Assembly (NCBI GenBank): GCA_035762175.1
Contig: DASTPP010000174.1
Location: 1-64,000 of the forward strand
Direction of reading: 5' to 3'
DNA from: DASTPP01 sp035762175
GTDB taxonomy: Bacteria > Myxococcota_A > Polyangia > Polyangiales > Polyangiaceae
Length of the DNA: 64,000 nt
Shown here: positions 20,712 through 28,897 of the stretch, one piece after another
Position numbering within the stretch: the stretch's first letter is position 1
Layout of the letters: every line of letters starts with the position of its first letter
Notes under the pieces: model-generated
The model's database searches: none
What the model saw: the letters and a program-made list of their open reading frames with translations, nothing else
Told to the model about the DNA's origin: nothing
Position numbers and translations under genes: made by a program

Positions 20712-21014
20712 GTGACCGGCGAGCAGCTTCGACAGCTTCGAACGCGTCTTTCCCTCTCTCAAGAAGCGCTCGCCAGACTTCTCGGCGTCTCCTTCGCGAC
20801 CGTGAACCGCTGGGAGAACACCAAGGGCGTCTCGGGGCCGCGTGGCGCTGTCCTCGTCGTCCTGCAAGCCCTTGCAGAGGGTCTGCGACGCGACCCCGAC
20901 CTGCCTGCGCACTTGGCGCAGTGGGCCACCAAAGGGCAGCCCTACTTGATGCACCGCCTTTTCGCCCTTGCCTACGGCGGCTCAGCTACCGCCGCCACAC
21001 GGAGAACCCGATGA
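20712..21014 (+). CDS. XRE-family HTH protein paired with a kinase
   Basis: 100 residues from GTG 20712. An N-terminal helix-turn-helix (about 5-45) reads QLRTRLSLSQEALARLLGVS with the recognition helix FATVNRWENTKG, as in antitoxin-like and plant-inducible XRE regulators. A helical region follows (LVVLQALAEGLRRD), then a less ordered tail. The stop overlaps the kinase start (ATGA), so the two are cotranslated. No toxin fold is adjacent. The kinase may modify this regulator, giving a two-part sensing switch (inference). Confidence 0.8.
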   Translation: MTGEQLRQLRTRLSLSQEALARLLGVSFATVNRWENTKGVSGPRGAVLVVLQALAEGLRRDPDLPAHLAQWATKGQPYLMHRLFALAYGGSATAATRRTR

Positions 21015-21907
21015 CAACAACGACGGCGTCAAAGTACACCCCGATTCAGAAGGTGGGTTCCGGCGGCTACGGCGAGGTGTGGGCCGTACGAGACCGTGCC
21101 GGGCAAGTGTTCGCGCTGAAATTCCTCCCCGATCGGGCCGCCCACTTCGTGAAGTCTTTCCGCGAAGAGGCAGGCAAGCTGCTTCAACTGCGCGGGGCGC
21201 CCGGGGTCATCCAGATCATCGACTGTGACGTCGATGGCCCCAATCCCTTCATTCTCATGGAGTTGGCGGATGGCTCGCTTCTCGAACGCATTCGCGGCCC
21301 TATGCCAAGCGAAACCGCGGTGGGGGTCGCGGTACGGCTCATCGCGTCGGTTCGAAGCGCACACCAACGAGGCGTTGTGCACCGCGACATCAAGCCGGAC
21401 AACGTCCTGTTGAAGGACGGAGGCGTGAAGCTCGCCGACTTCGGCCTTGGCAAGGGTGCTGCGTCGCTCTTGCTTACCGCTGGGGGCGCTGGGACCCCAG
21501 GCTATATGGCCCCCGAGCAGCGGGTCGGGCCTGCGTTGCCTGCGTCAGATATCTATGGGATTGGCGCCACGCTGTTCCACATGCTCACGGGCGAGCGACC
21601 CCCCGAAGACGGCTCATACCTCGACCCACGTTCTCAAGTCCCAGCCTGTCCGGCAACGTTGGCTGCCATCGTCTGGCATATGACAGCCGCCGATTGGCGA
21701 GCACGCCCGACGCTGGACCGCGGTGAAAGGGCCCTTCGCGACTTCCTGGCTGTGCCGCCGGCCCCGGACCTTCGATGGGGTGCGACCGGACCTTCTTCGT
21801 CGAGCGGCCTTGAAGAGCTCTTGAAAGTCGTGGCCCTGCTTGCGGGTACCGCCACCATTGGACTCGCACGCACTGCCCCCGCTCGGTCGAACGGCAGGCG
21901 ACGGTAA
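21011..21907 (+). CDS. Ser/Thr protein kinase, minimal, with C-terminal hydrophobic anchor
   Basis: 298 residues from ATG 21011. Full kinase core: Gly loop VGSGGYGEV (15-23), Lys37, HRDIKPDN (Asp126), DFG at 143-145, GTPGYMAPEQ. A weak hydrophobic stretch near the end (LLKVVALLAGTATIGLA) may be a membrane anchor, followed by a basic tail; there is no sensor domain. Codon use and GC differ from the core kinase at 7047, consistent with horizontal origin. Overlaps the XRE gene by 4 nt. Convergent with the integrase; a hairpin at 21926-21944 separates them. Confidence 0.9.
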   Translation: MTTTTASKYTPIQKVGSGGYGEVWAVRDRAGQVFALKFLPDRAAHFVKSFREEAGKLLQLRGAPGVIQIIDCDVDGPNPFILMELADGSLLERIRGPMPSETAVGVAVRLIASVRSAHQRGVVHRDIKPDNVLLKDGGVKLADFGLGKGAASLLLTAGGAGTPGYMAPEQRVGPALPASDIYGIGATLFHMLTGERPPEDGSYLDPRSQVPACPATLAAIVWHMTAADWRARPTLDRGERALRDFLAVPPAPDLRWGATGPSSSSGLEELLKVVALLAGTATIGLARTAPARSNGRRR

Positions 21908-21925
21908 GCGCGTTCGGCGCCTCCA

Positions 21926-21944
21926 GACCCGTCATCGACGGGTC
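21926..21944. terminator. Perfect 8-bp stem between convergent kinase and integrase
   Basis: GACCCGTC-ATC-GACGGGTC lies 19 nt after the kinase stop and 14 nt after the integrase stop on the other strand. It could end transcripts from both sides; no U tract. Confidence 0.5.
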
Positions 21945-21957
21945 GTGCTCGTTCGCT

Positions 21958-23211
21958 TCAAGAACCCGGCCAGACAAGCGTGATTTTCTTCTGTGCTTCG
22001 GCCAGGGCCGGCAGAAGGTTGCCCTTGAAGTACCGCTCTTCGGCAGCCCCCAGGGGGGCCTGCCCGAGGAAGCGCCGGATCAGCGCGCCGTCGACGCCCG
22101 CGTTGACCAGCCAGGTCGCCGCGCAACCCCTCGCGTCGTGGAAGACAAGATCGGTCCCTTGTACGGAGGTGGGCAGGCCAGCCGTCCTCAGTGCCTCGCG
22201 AAAATCGCGCGCAGTTTTGGGGCGAGCGAAGTGGCCGTCGTCGCGCGGGAAGACGGGGTCGTCGGGAGCGGGAGGGCGTCCGACGAACTCCTCCCAACCT
22301 GCGTTCAGCCATTCGCGAAGCCCGGCCGCTGCCGCGGGGTGGAGCGGAAGCTTGCGGTTCGACCACTCTTTCTTCACGCGGCCGAGCTTGGCATAGCCGT
22401 CTTTATGATTCGCGACGCAGGCCTTGTGCACGTCGACGAAGGGGATGACCGCATCCTTTTGGACATCTCGAAGGCGCAGCCCCGCGATCTCGCCGTCCCG
22501 CAGCGGCGCGGTGAAGGCGAGCGCGATGCGAGCACGAAGGCGCGTCGAGATCTCGACCTTGTTCAAGATCGCCTGGATATCAATGCAACTGAGCGGGGCG
22601 TCGTCACTGGTCGCGAAGCGAGCGTCGCTCTTCCGCCGCTTCGGCAGCATTTTCCTCGCCCATTCGGTACGAAGCGGGTTCTCCGCGAGCAGGGCGCCGG
22701 CCTCGGGGCTCTGGACCCAATCGAGGAAGGCACGAAAGCTCGAGTTCACGTTCCTAACGGTCTGACGCCCCTTATCGCCCTTGGCGGCTCGGAGATCTCT
22801 GAGCCAGCCCGCAATGCGCGCTTGGCCAGATGTTTCGGCCAGGACCGCGACAGGCAGGTCACCCAGCTTCGGGAGGATGTGGAGCACGAAGTGCGTCTTG
22901 TTGCCGTCTACGGTCGCGCCTGCGAGCTCGTCGTCAGGCTCGCGTAGCTTCATCCAGTCCTCGTACTTCTGGCGAATTGTCGGCCCTTCCGCGGCGCGAG
23001 CGCGAACTGGCAAGGTGCCGTCCAGCTTCTGCTGCAGAATCTTGCCTGCCGCCCACTCCAGGGCCTGCTTCTCGGTCTTGACTTGTTCCTTGCGTGGGAT
23101 CGTAATCTTGATGGTTTCACCACCCGCCGGTTTATAGGGTACGACCCACCGCCCGTCACTTCGGACAAAGGGTCGGCCAAACCCCTCCGGCATAATCAAG
23201 CGCGTGGTCAT
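21958..23211 (-). CDS. Tyrosine-type site-specific integrase
   Basis: 417 residues from ATG 23211. An N-terminal arm/SAM-like region (IRQKYEDWMKL, FRAFLDWVQSPEAG) precedes the catalytic domain with Arg238 (TAPLRDGEIAGLRL), HDAR (His358, Arg361) and nucleophile candidate Tyr394 (EERYFKG). The usual His/Trp before the Tyr (GH) is Gln384 here (LGQAPLG). It catalyses integration and excision of the surrounding element. The start overlaps the stop of an HTH gene on the same strand (ATGA), as in integrase-excisionase pairs. tRNA-Arg 2.7 kb away is a plausible attachment site, but no second copy of its 3' end was found by eye. Confidence 0.88.
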   Translation of the reverse strand: MTTRLIMPEGFGRPFVRSDGRWVVPYKPAGGETIKITIPRKEQVKTEKQALEWAAGKILQQKLDGTLPVRARAAEGPTIRQKYEDWMKLREPDDELAGATVDGNKTHFVLHILPKLGDLPVAVLAETSGQARIAGWLRDLRAAKGDKGRQTVRNVNSSFRAFLDWVQSPEAGALLAENPLRTEWARKMLPKRRKSDARFATSDDAPLSCIDIQAILNKVEISTRLRARIALAFTAPLRDGEIAGLRLRDVQKDAVIPFVDVHKACVANHKDGYAKLGRVKKEWSNRKLPLHPAAAAGLREWLNAGWEEFVGRPPAPDDPVFPRDDGHFARPKTARDFREALRTAGLPTSVQGTDLVFHDARGCAATWLVNAGVDGALIRRFLGQAPLGAAEERYFKGNLLPALAEAQKKITLVWPGS

Positions 23212-23768
23212 TGTGCCCTCCCTTTCCGCGCGTCGCGTGCCCCCGCCTCGAAGAACGCGAGCCGGGGCCCGCCCGCCTCTACCCAGGCATCTGCCTCCTT
23301 CACTTTTATGCGAACGCCTCGACCCCTCACGCCGTTGGTCGGCAGCCCCAGACGACGCCACGATTTGACGGTGCTCAGCCCGACCCCGTGCCGGACAGCG
23401 TAGTCAGTGAATTTCATGTACAGCCTCTCGGTAGACGAAACGTCCGCTGGGCGCTGCGCTAGCACAGCAGGGCCCTTGCAAGTCGCCGCGGACTCAAGCA
23501 CTTGGCCCTCACGATCGATGCCGCTCGATGTCCCCGACGGGACTGGCGTGGCGCCCTTCGAAGGGCAAGGGTGGGAGGGAAACGTCACTGGAATACCCGC
23601 CCCGTACGCCGCAAGGCGCAGCCGGGAGATGGCGGCGTCGAAGGAAGTGATCAATGCCTCGTCAGCTGCGAGACCCGCCTCTACCTCAGCAGCGGCCAAC
23701 TCGGCCTTGAACAGGGCTGCCATCACGTTCTTAGGAAGAGGCTTACCGTGGCTTCTGCGATCGGTCAT
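23208..23768 (-). CDS. Duplicated ~70-residue domain fused to an AlpA-like HTH (excisionase candidate)
   Basis: 186 residues from ATG 23768. Residues 1-72 (MTDRRSHGKPLP, then ELAAAEVEAGLAADEALI, then RLRLAAYGAG) are clearly homologous to the separate 83-residue protein at 24888-25139. Residues ~118-186 form a small MerR/AlpA-like HTH (DYAVRHGVGLSTVKSWRRLG, then IKVKEADAWVEAG), as in excisionases. An internal ATG at 23417 would give the 69-residue HTH protein alone, and both products may exist. The stop overlaps the integrase ATG, suggesting a recombination-directionality role for the HTH part. The N-terminal domain is of unknown function. Confidence 0.6.
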   Translation of the reverse strand: MTDRRSHGKPLPKNVMAALFKAELAAAEVEAGLAADEALITSFDAAISRLRLAAYGAGIPVTFPSHPCPSKGATPVPSGTSSGIDREGQVLESAATCKGPAVLAQRPADVSSTERLYMKFTDYAVRHGVGLSTVKSWRRLGLPTNGVRGRGVRIKVKEADAWVEAGGPRLAFFEAGARDARKGRAQ

Positions 23769-24348
23769 AAGCTCGTAGACACCGCACGCAACCGTCACGT
23801 CACCCCGGGCGGCGATTTTTTTCACTATGAAGTGCTGGCGGACGCCGCTCAACCCGCAGGAACAACGGTTCACCTAGTGAAGACGGATGAGACCGTTGTC
23901 CCATCACTACCAGATGCGCTTTTTGAGCACAACTCTCGCAAGGATGCCACGCCTGCGTGGAACCACTTCTGCGTCATAATTGATTGCCACCACTGAGGTG
24001 CACTGGCCCGCCTGCGCCCTGGCTAACCTACCGTCTGCTACGGAACTCGCCGCCGAGCGCCCTGTCCGAACAGCTCGACCCGGGCGTCATAGGTCGCACC
24101 CCTCGGAGCGCACTGGGACGGGTGCTTGGCTCGCAGCAGACCAGCTTCGGGCGGCCAACACCTGCACCCCTCCTCATTTGACCATGAGGGGGGCGCGGGC
24201 AGCGTCACGAGCTTGAGCTGCCCAGAATTTTGGCAGAGCCAGCCCTTGACGCCGCCGAGCACGGCCTCACGTTTCGCTGGGGGTGCGCTTTGGCAGAGCG
24301 CCGCGCTATGGGTGTCCCCTAGTTCGGGGCTTTGCCCCAATGATGGGG
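23769..24348. other. ~580-bp gap; no supported gene, one hairpin
   Basis: Short frames on both strands lack conserved character. It holds the upstream region of the 23768 gene, which shares the words CGGTGTCTA and AAAAT with the region upstream of 25139. A hairpin lies near 24326-24338. Confidence 0.45.
24326..24338 (-). terminator. Short GC hairpin after the 24349 gene
   Basis: GGGGC-TTT-GCCCC lies 11 nt beyond the stop of the minus-strand gene ending at 24349. Weak terminator candidate. Confidence 0.35.
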
Positions 24349-24807
24349 CTACCTCTCGTTGGTGAGATCGTACCCAGCTCGGACCTGCTCCGCACCCCCG
24401 CAAAGGAAGCACAAGCTTTCGAACTTAGACGCGAGCTTGCGGATCTGCGTAGCCTCGGCTTCGACCTGAATGCCGTTCGCCAGGGAGGGTTCCTTGAGGA
24501 CCCTCACGATGTCGGGGGCAAGGTACAACCTGAACGGCGTGACGACCTTCGGTTCGTACCGGTGCGCGAAGATCTCGAGGAATTCGCGCACCCAGGTCGT
24601 GGCGGCGAGCGTCTTGGTCGAGGCTGCCGCCATGCTACCCACATCGGTATAAGAGCGACCTTGGCCGAGCCGAACGAACCAGGCGCGACGGAAGCCACCA
24701 TCGACCTCCTCGACCCAGAGGGCGCTACGAAGAGCACCCATCTCCCTTTCCCTGATGAACTGAGCGTGGACGGCTGATTTATAACGCCCTGACGGAACTG
24801 AAAACAT
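24349..24807 (-). CDS. Unknown 152-residue protein
   Basis: Not recognised. ATG 24807 is chosen because a good AGGAG lies 8 nt upstream; earlier in-frame Mets exist. The protein opens MFSVPSGRYKSAVHAQF and is mixed alpha/beta in character, with many aromatic and charged residues (EVDGGFRRAWFVRLGQGRSY). Three Cys occur near the C-terminus in FLCGG and nearby. There is no signal or membrane segment. It lies 80 nt downstream of the 83-residue duplicated-domain protein on the same strand, so the two may be one operon. Probably a real accessory gene. Confidence 0.65.
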   Translation of the reverse strand: MFSVPSGRYKSAVHAQFIREREMGALRSALWVEEVDGGFRRAWFVRLGQGRSYTDVGSMAAASTKTLAATTWVREFLEIFAHRYEPKVVTPFRLYLAPDIVRVLKEPSLANGIQVEAEATQIRKLASKFESLCFLCGGAEQVRAGYDLTNER

Positions 24808-24887
24808 TGGATCTCCTGTGCGAAGCCTGAGCATCGACTTGCCCGTCCCCCGGTTCACGAGGCGAGTCACCCCGTATGGCGGAAGGA

Positions 24888-25139
24888 TTATGTGTACTGA
24901 AGCCCCAAGAACCCCTGCCTGGGCACTGCCGGCCCGCAATGCTCAGGCGGAAGCGACACCACCGTGCCAACCTCGAACGCCGCAAACCGCAGCCGGGCGC
25001 TCACTGCGCCAAGGGGAGTGGTCAGCACCTCTTCGGCAGCGAGGCTCGCCTCTGCCGCAGCGGCGGCCAGCCCCGCGCTGGCGAGCGTGACCGACACGTT
25101 GGCGGAGAGGGGCGCCCCGTTGCTCTTGCGACCAGTCAT
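24888..25139 (-). CDS. Second copy of the ~70-residue duplicated domain
   Basis: 83 residues from ATG 25139 (MTGRKSNGAPLS). Aligned without gaps to residues 1-72 of the 23208-23768 product, nearly half of positions are identical by eye (MT.R.S.G.PL..NV; A.LAAA..EA.LAA.E.L.T; RLR.AA). The central part is an Ala/Glu-rich helix, with weak acidic character and a late Cys. Upstream sequence is also shared (CGGTGTCTA before the ATG), so the duplication includes the control region. No known family is recognised. Confidence 0.65.
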   Translation of the reverse strand: MTGRKSNGAPLSANVSVTLASAGLAAAAAEASLAAEEVLTTPLGAVSARLRFAAFEVGTVVSLPPEHCGPAVPRQGFLGLQYT

Positions 25140-25292
25140 GGCCCCTAGACACCGACTCGCGGGCGCCACGCCGACCTGAATGAGAATTTTCTTCGCCGTC
25201 AGCTCCCGACGAGTGCCACGCCCACCGCTAGGCACCGACTCGGCCCGGCCATGGCAGGCGAGCGACTTCGCTCATCACGTTCGGCGGGCTCT

Positions 25293-26822
25293 TCAGCCCT
25301 CGCTCGACGCGGCAACGGAGCCCCGAGGGGCCCACAGAGCGACCCAAAGGACGGCCTCCTCGCGCGCCCGCGACAACCGCCACCGAGAAAAGGTCGGAAG
25401 ACGGAGAAGCATCGTGCCCACCGTGGGTTCGAACGCAAAAACGCGGTCGGGTAGTTCTCCCCCGGGGCCGCTCAAGGCTACCGCGAACTGGTGCACCGTC
25501 CGCCGGCCGGGCTGCGCGTAGGCGAGGATAACCTCGGCGTTCGGGTCCACGTACGTTGACGACCAGACCTCGTGCCGGAGCAGGCGGAACCCGTCCTTTT
25601 CGAGCGCGCTCTTCATGGTCTTTGAAGGCCCGGCGAAGCGGTCGGCAAGAAGACGCCGAACGTCCGGCGACAGAACGCCGCCCTCGCCCCCCAGTTCGTT
25701 CACTGGCCCGACCACGGTGACGTCACGGGTCGACAGCAGCACCTTTTGAACGGCAACCTTCACACCCCCCGGCAAAGGCCTCCCTTTTGCCCGAAGGAGG
25801 TCATGGTTGACCGAGAAGAGCGAGAGCCTCACCCCACCCCTGGTCTCCTCCGAGCAAACCTGAGCGGGGTTCAACCCTTCGTCAGGGCCAGCTGGACCAC
25901 CTCCCGACGCCTTCGTGGTTGAGCCCGCATCCGGCGGTTCCTGGTTCTCGAGAACCTCGGCTGAACCGGTGGCCCCCGTGCTTTCGCCCGTTGGATCGCT
26001 CGCCGGCATCATCGCAAGCTCAGGTTCATCGGTCACCTCTGGGGTGGCAGTTGGGGGCCGGTCCTCAGCCACCTCTGCGGTGGCAGTCAGGGGCCGATCC
26101 ATCGTGACGACATCAGGCTGAACAGGGGGCACGCTCTCTTCGGGGGCGCCCTCCTTCGCGACCTTCCCCTCGACGGGACGTATATGAACCTGGCCTTCCA
26201 TGACCGCGAAGATCGCGAAAGGCAGCACTCGCGGCCCGCGCCGAACCGAGACGTGATCGCCGACCTGAAGGATCATCTCCGCCGGAGCATCGTCTTGGTG
26301 CGCTGGGGCCGACGCTCTCGCAGAGCAGGCCTTCTTTAGAGCCTGGAGGCCCCCGTCGGGCTTGAACTGCGCCCAGAGGGACATCTGCCGATCCTCCGGG
26401 AAGGTCGACAACTTCCGAAGCAGCTCCTTCTCGTGGGCGACCTCCGTCCCTCGGATCTGGTCCCGCAGGGAGGGGCCGATTTTGGCCGCGATGGCAACGT
26501 AGTTCCTGATGTTTCGCTCCGAAAGCATCGTCTCCTTGCGCATGTACGTCGCGAACGACGCGACGGTGGAAGCCTCTTTACCGCCCCCCTTCTTGCCCGG
26601 GGCGCCCCCTCGACGTGCCCCAGGGAAGGCAATCTCGTACAGCTCCTTTGCGCGACCGATCTGCTCGGCCTTGGTGAGTTCGTTCTGCTCGTGCCGCAAG
26701 CTCAAGCAGAGCTTCTCGAGCTGTTGACGCGCCCGCTCTTCCGAAGGCACTTCGGTCGAGGGGCACGTGCCAGCGGCGGGAAGAAACTCGGAGTTGGTCT
26801 CGGGTGTCAGGTCCAGGGCCAT
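25293..26822 (-). CDS. ParB-like HTH protein lacking a visible nuclease/CTPase domain
   Basis: 509 residues from ATG 26822. Residues ~30-165 resemble the helical DNA-binding part of plasmid/phage ParB-like proteins: LTKAEQIGRAKELYEIAFP, a Gly/Lys linker, then MLSERNIRNYVAIAAKIGPSLRDQI. The preceding ParB/Srx N-terminal box (GxxR) is not visible. An acidic Pro/Thr/Glu-rich spacer (about 230-330) leads to an unrecognised C-terminal domain (about 335-509). A 14-bp-arm palindrome lies 36 nt upstream. The second ParB-like protein of this element, at 35704, has the nuclease-like box. Possibly a partition or replication-control factor. Confidence 0.65.
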   Translation of the reverse strand: MALDLTPETNSEFLPAAGTCPSTEVPSEERARQQLEKLCLSLRHEQNELTKAEQIGRAKELYEIAFPGARRGGAPGKKGGGKEASTVASFATYMRKETMLSERNIRNYVAIAAKIGPSLRDQIRGTEVAHEKELLRKLSTFPEDRQMSLWAQFKPDGGLQALKKACSARASAPAHQDDAPAEMILQVGDHVSVRRGPRVLPFAIFAVMEGQVHIRPVEGKVAKEGAPEESVPPVQPDVVTMDRPLTATAEVAEDRPPTATPEVTDEPELAMMPASDPTGESTGATGSAEVLENQEPPDAGSTTKASGGGPAGPDEGLNPAQVCSEETRGGVRLSLFSVNHDLLRAKGRPLPGGVKVAVQKVLLSTRDVTVVGPVNELGGEGGVLSPDVRRLLADRFAGPSKTMKSALEKDGFRLLRHEVWSSTYVDPNAEVILAYAQPGRRTVHQFAVALSGPGGELPDRVFAFEPTVGTMLLRLPTFSRWRLSRAREEAVLWVALWAPRGSVAASSEG

Positions 26823-26857
26823 TGCCCTAAGACGAACGGGCAGGTTCGAATTTCACC

Positions 26858-26887
26858 TCGAAGATGGCACGTTCGTGCCATCTTCGA
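26858..26887. promoter_or_regulatory. 30-bp near-perfect palindrome (operator or parS candidate)
   Basis: TCGAAGATGGCACG pairs with CGTGCCATCTTCGA around TT, with outer GCAGGT/ACCTGC flanks. It lies 36 nt upstream of the ParB-like gene and after the AbiEii-like stop. It may be an operator, centromere-like site or terminator. Confidence 0.6.
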
Positions 26888-26924
26888 CCTGCAAGCGCCA
26901 CCCGGGCGCTACGCCCGTCGCACC

Positions 26925-27764
26925 CTAACGACCAAGGGCGTCGAGTAGATCATTCGCGAGAACCTCGCAGGACGCCGCGATCTCGGCCGCGTCTGCCAGC
27001 ACCCCGACAGAACGGACAGCCATGGCGATGCCCTCCCCGGTAGGCTCCGCGAACTGCTGGCGGAACCACGCGCAGGCAGACGCCGCGACCTCGGACGATC
27101 GTTCATCGGCGAGGAGCCGCTGGTACCGGGTCGCCAGGTCCGCGGTCTCGACGCCACGAAGCAGTCGCAGAATGTCGAGGGCATCCTTATCTTTCTGACG
27201 CCGTGGATCGACGCTCCGCTCTTTAATCTTGTGAACCTTGGCCACCAGCAGCGCAGCCGGGCCCGCGACCCGCACATCGAAGGTGCGCTCGTCGCTCAGC
27301 TCGAGCGAGCCGAGCGCCATGACATCCGCGTCGATGAGGGCGCCTTCGAGCCCGTGCACGATCCGGGCTGCCTTCTTGTCGTGGCCGGGCAAGCTGGCCG
27401 CGCGACGCCCTTCCCCGGGGCTGACAGACGCTGGGACGAGCAAGTCGATGACCACTTCGGTTTGGGGGTTGGCCTTGGTTGGCTTGCGGGTGGCCCACTC
27501 TCCCACCGAGCCTTTTTTTCTCAGAAAGAAGCCCGCCTCAAGGAGGGACTGTTCGAGAGGCGGGATCTCCGCGAGCACCGCAGGGTCGATCGCCAAATCT
27601 CCGTCCGTCGTGTAGGGCGCCACCGCAATGTCGGCCTCGCCGACGCGCAGGTAGACGGCCTGCGCCCCGACGAGAACGACGGCGTCTCGGTGGGGCCCGA
27701 GGGCTGCGAGCGCGTCCAACAACACCCGCCGTGCGACCAGGTAGAGTTCATCCACGCCAGACAT
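26925..27764 (-). CDS. AbiEii-type nucleotidyltransferase toxin
   Basis: 279 residues from ATG 27764. The DNA-polymerase-beta-like fold of the AbiEii/AbiGii toxin family is shown by VLVGAQAVYLR followed by the metal-binding YTTDGDLAIDP (Asp54, Asp56). Later come TEVVIDLLVP and the helical VAKVHKIKERSVDPRRQKDKD block typical of the family. Members nucleotidylate tRNA or otherwise stall growth, protecting populations from phage. The start lies inside the end of the antitoxin gene (17-nt overlap), the usual AbiE order antitoxin-toxin. Active-site residues are intact. Confidence 0.85.
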   Translation of the reverse strand: MSGVDELYLVARRVLLDALAALGPHRDAVVLVGAQAVYLRVGEADIAVAPYTTDGDLAIDPAVLAEIPPLEQSLLEAGFFLRKKGSVGEWATRKPTKANPQTEVVIDLLVPASVSPGEGRRAASLPGHDKKAARIVHGLEGALIDADVMALGSLELSDERTFDVRVAGPAALLVAKVHKIKERSVDPRRQKDKDALDILRLLRGVETADLATRYQRLLADERSSEVAASACAWFRQQFAEPTGEGIAMAVRSVGVLADAAEIAASCEVLANDLLDALGR

Positions 27765-28794
27765 CTTCGTGCTCCTGCATCCAGGCAATTAGCTCTTCAG
27801 CCTCGGCAGGGCCGCGCCCGGGGCTCGTCAAGAGGTCGGCAGCCACCTGGCTCGGGGCTGCGTACACCACGCCTTCGTGCTGAGCCGCCCCTCGAAGCAC
27901 GCCCTCGTCAGACGGTTCGATGAGCAAGACGTTGGCCCCCGAATCAGCCGGACGCAAGCCGAGCCGGACGGCTGCCTCCTTGGCATCTCGAACCCAAACC
28001 GTACCAAGGCGGGAGGAGGCACTCGGCGCAAAGCGCGCGGCGGCGAGAGACCCCGTCACAGCATAGGTCTCTGTGGACTTGCCGAGCCGGGCGAGGAAGG
28101 AGGGAAGGCCCCTCGGCTCTAGATACGTACCGATCGCCCCCCGGGCCTCGAGCGGGGCATCTAGTGCCCAGCGCCGGAGCAGGGCCGGCCAGTTGACGCT
28201 TTGCAAGCGACCATGGCCAACGCGCGTAACGAGCGCCTCACTGTCGAGGAATGCGAGGACCCGTGAGGTGTACCCCGCGTCTACGCCGGCGGCGGCGGCA
28301 AGTTCACGAACGCCGGGCGGGTCTTTGCTGTCGACCAGCACCCGAACAATACGGCCGGCCTTGGGGCCACGAAGCGAGCGGGCGGAACGCTCGTCGCGGT
28401 CAGGGTCCTCGTTCGCGCCTTGGGTCTCGATGAACAACCCGGGCTCCCGAACCACTAGGTACGTGTTGCCAGTCAGGTCCAAGAAATTGATCGTTCTCTC
28501 ACGAAGACGCTCCCGAACCGAGGGGCTGAGGTAGCGCGAGATGACGAGAAATGGGGGGCTAACGTCGGCGACCCGGAAGGCCTCGATGACCGCAACAACG
28601 TTCTTGGGGTCGAGCTGTGACTTCGTTTCGACGGCCACCCGCACGGACCTTCGGTCGGGGGCGATGAGCTCAACGATGGCGTCGATCGCCAAGGTAGAGC
28701 GCCTATCGAGTTCCCGAACTTTCCACCCTGGTGGGAGGCGGCCGTGTAGGTGCCGGAGCCCTTCCTGAACAAGGATGTTGCCTGAATCTGCCAT
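27748..28794 (-). CDS. AbiEi-type antitoxin/transcriptional regulator
   Basis: 348 residues from ATG 28794 (MADSGNILVQEGL). A longer reading to 28917 only translates the inverted repeat. An N-terminal ~150-residue region carries an endonuclease-like fold signature (VAVETKSQLDPKNVVAVIEA). A winged helix follows at ~170-220 (GVRELAAAAGVDAGYTSRVLAFL), then a C-terminal AbiEi-like domain with VVYAAPSQVAADLLTSPGRGPAEAEELIAWM. The order and overlap with the toxin support type IV antitoxin identity. Its start codon lies within one arm of a 37-bp inverted repeat, so tight self-repression is likely. Confidence 0.8.
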   Translation of the reverse strand: MADSGNILVQEGLRHLHGRLPPGWKVRELDRRSTLAIDAIVELIAPDRRSVRVAVETKSQLDPKNVVAVIEAFRVADVSPPFLVISRYLSPSVRERLRERTINFLDLTGNTYLVVREPGLFIETQGANEDPDRDERSARSLRGPKAGRIVRVLVDSKDPPGVRELAAAAGVDAGYTSRVLAFLDSEALVTRVGHGRLQSVNWPALLRRWALDAPLEARGAIGTYLEPRGLPSFLARLGKSTETYAVTGSLAAARFAPSASSRLGTVWVRDAKEAAVRLGLRPADSGANVLLIEPSDEGVLRGAAQHEGVVYAAPSQVAADLLTSPGRGPAEAEELIAWMQEHEDVWRG

Positions 28795-28897
28795 GTTGCA
28801 CGTGCTGTGCAACAGCCTACTTTGAGGCAACACCCAAGGCAAGTTGCCTAAAAAGCCAATGTTGCACAGCACGTGCAACATGGCAGATTCAGGCAAC
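28777..28897. promoter_or_regulatory. 37-bp perfect inverted repeats over the antitoxin start
   Basis: 28777-28813 is the exact reverse complement of 28861-28897, with a 47-nt spacer. Each arm contains its own dyad GTTGCAC-GTGCT-GTGCAAC. One arm encodes the first residues of the antitoxin. AbiEi proteins are known to repress through paired inverted repeats; the perfection and placement here are unusual. Confidence 0.8.

Noticed and set aside
26925..28794. Restriction-modification pair
   Set aside because: The metal motif and C-terminal SPGRG block fit AbiEii/AbiEi better; no methyltransferase motifs are present.
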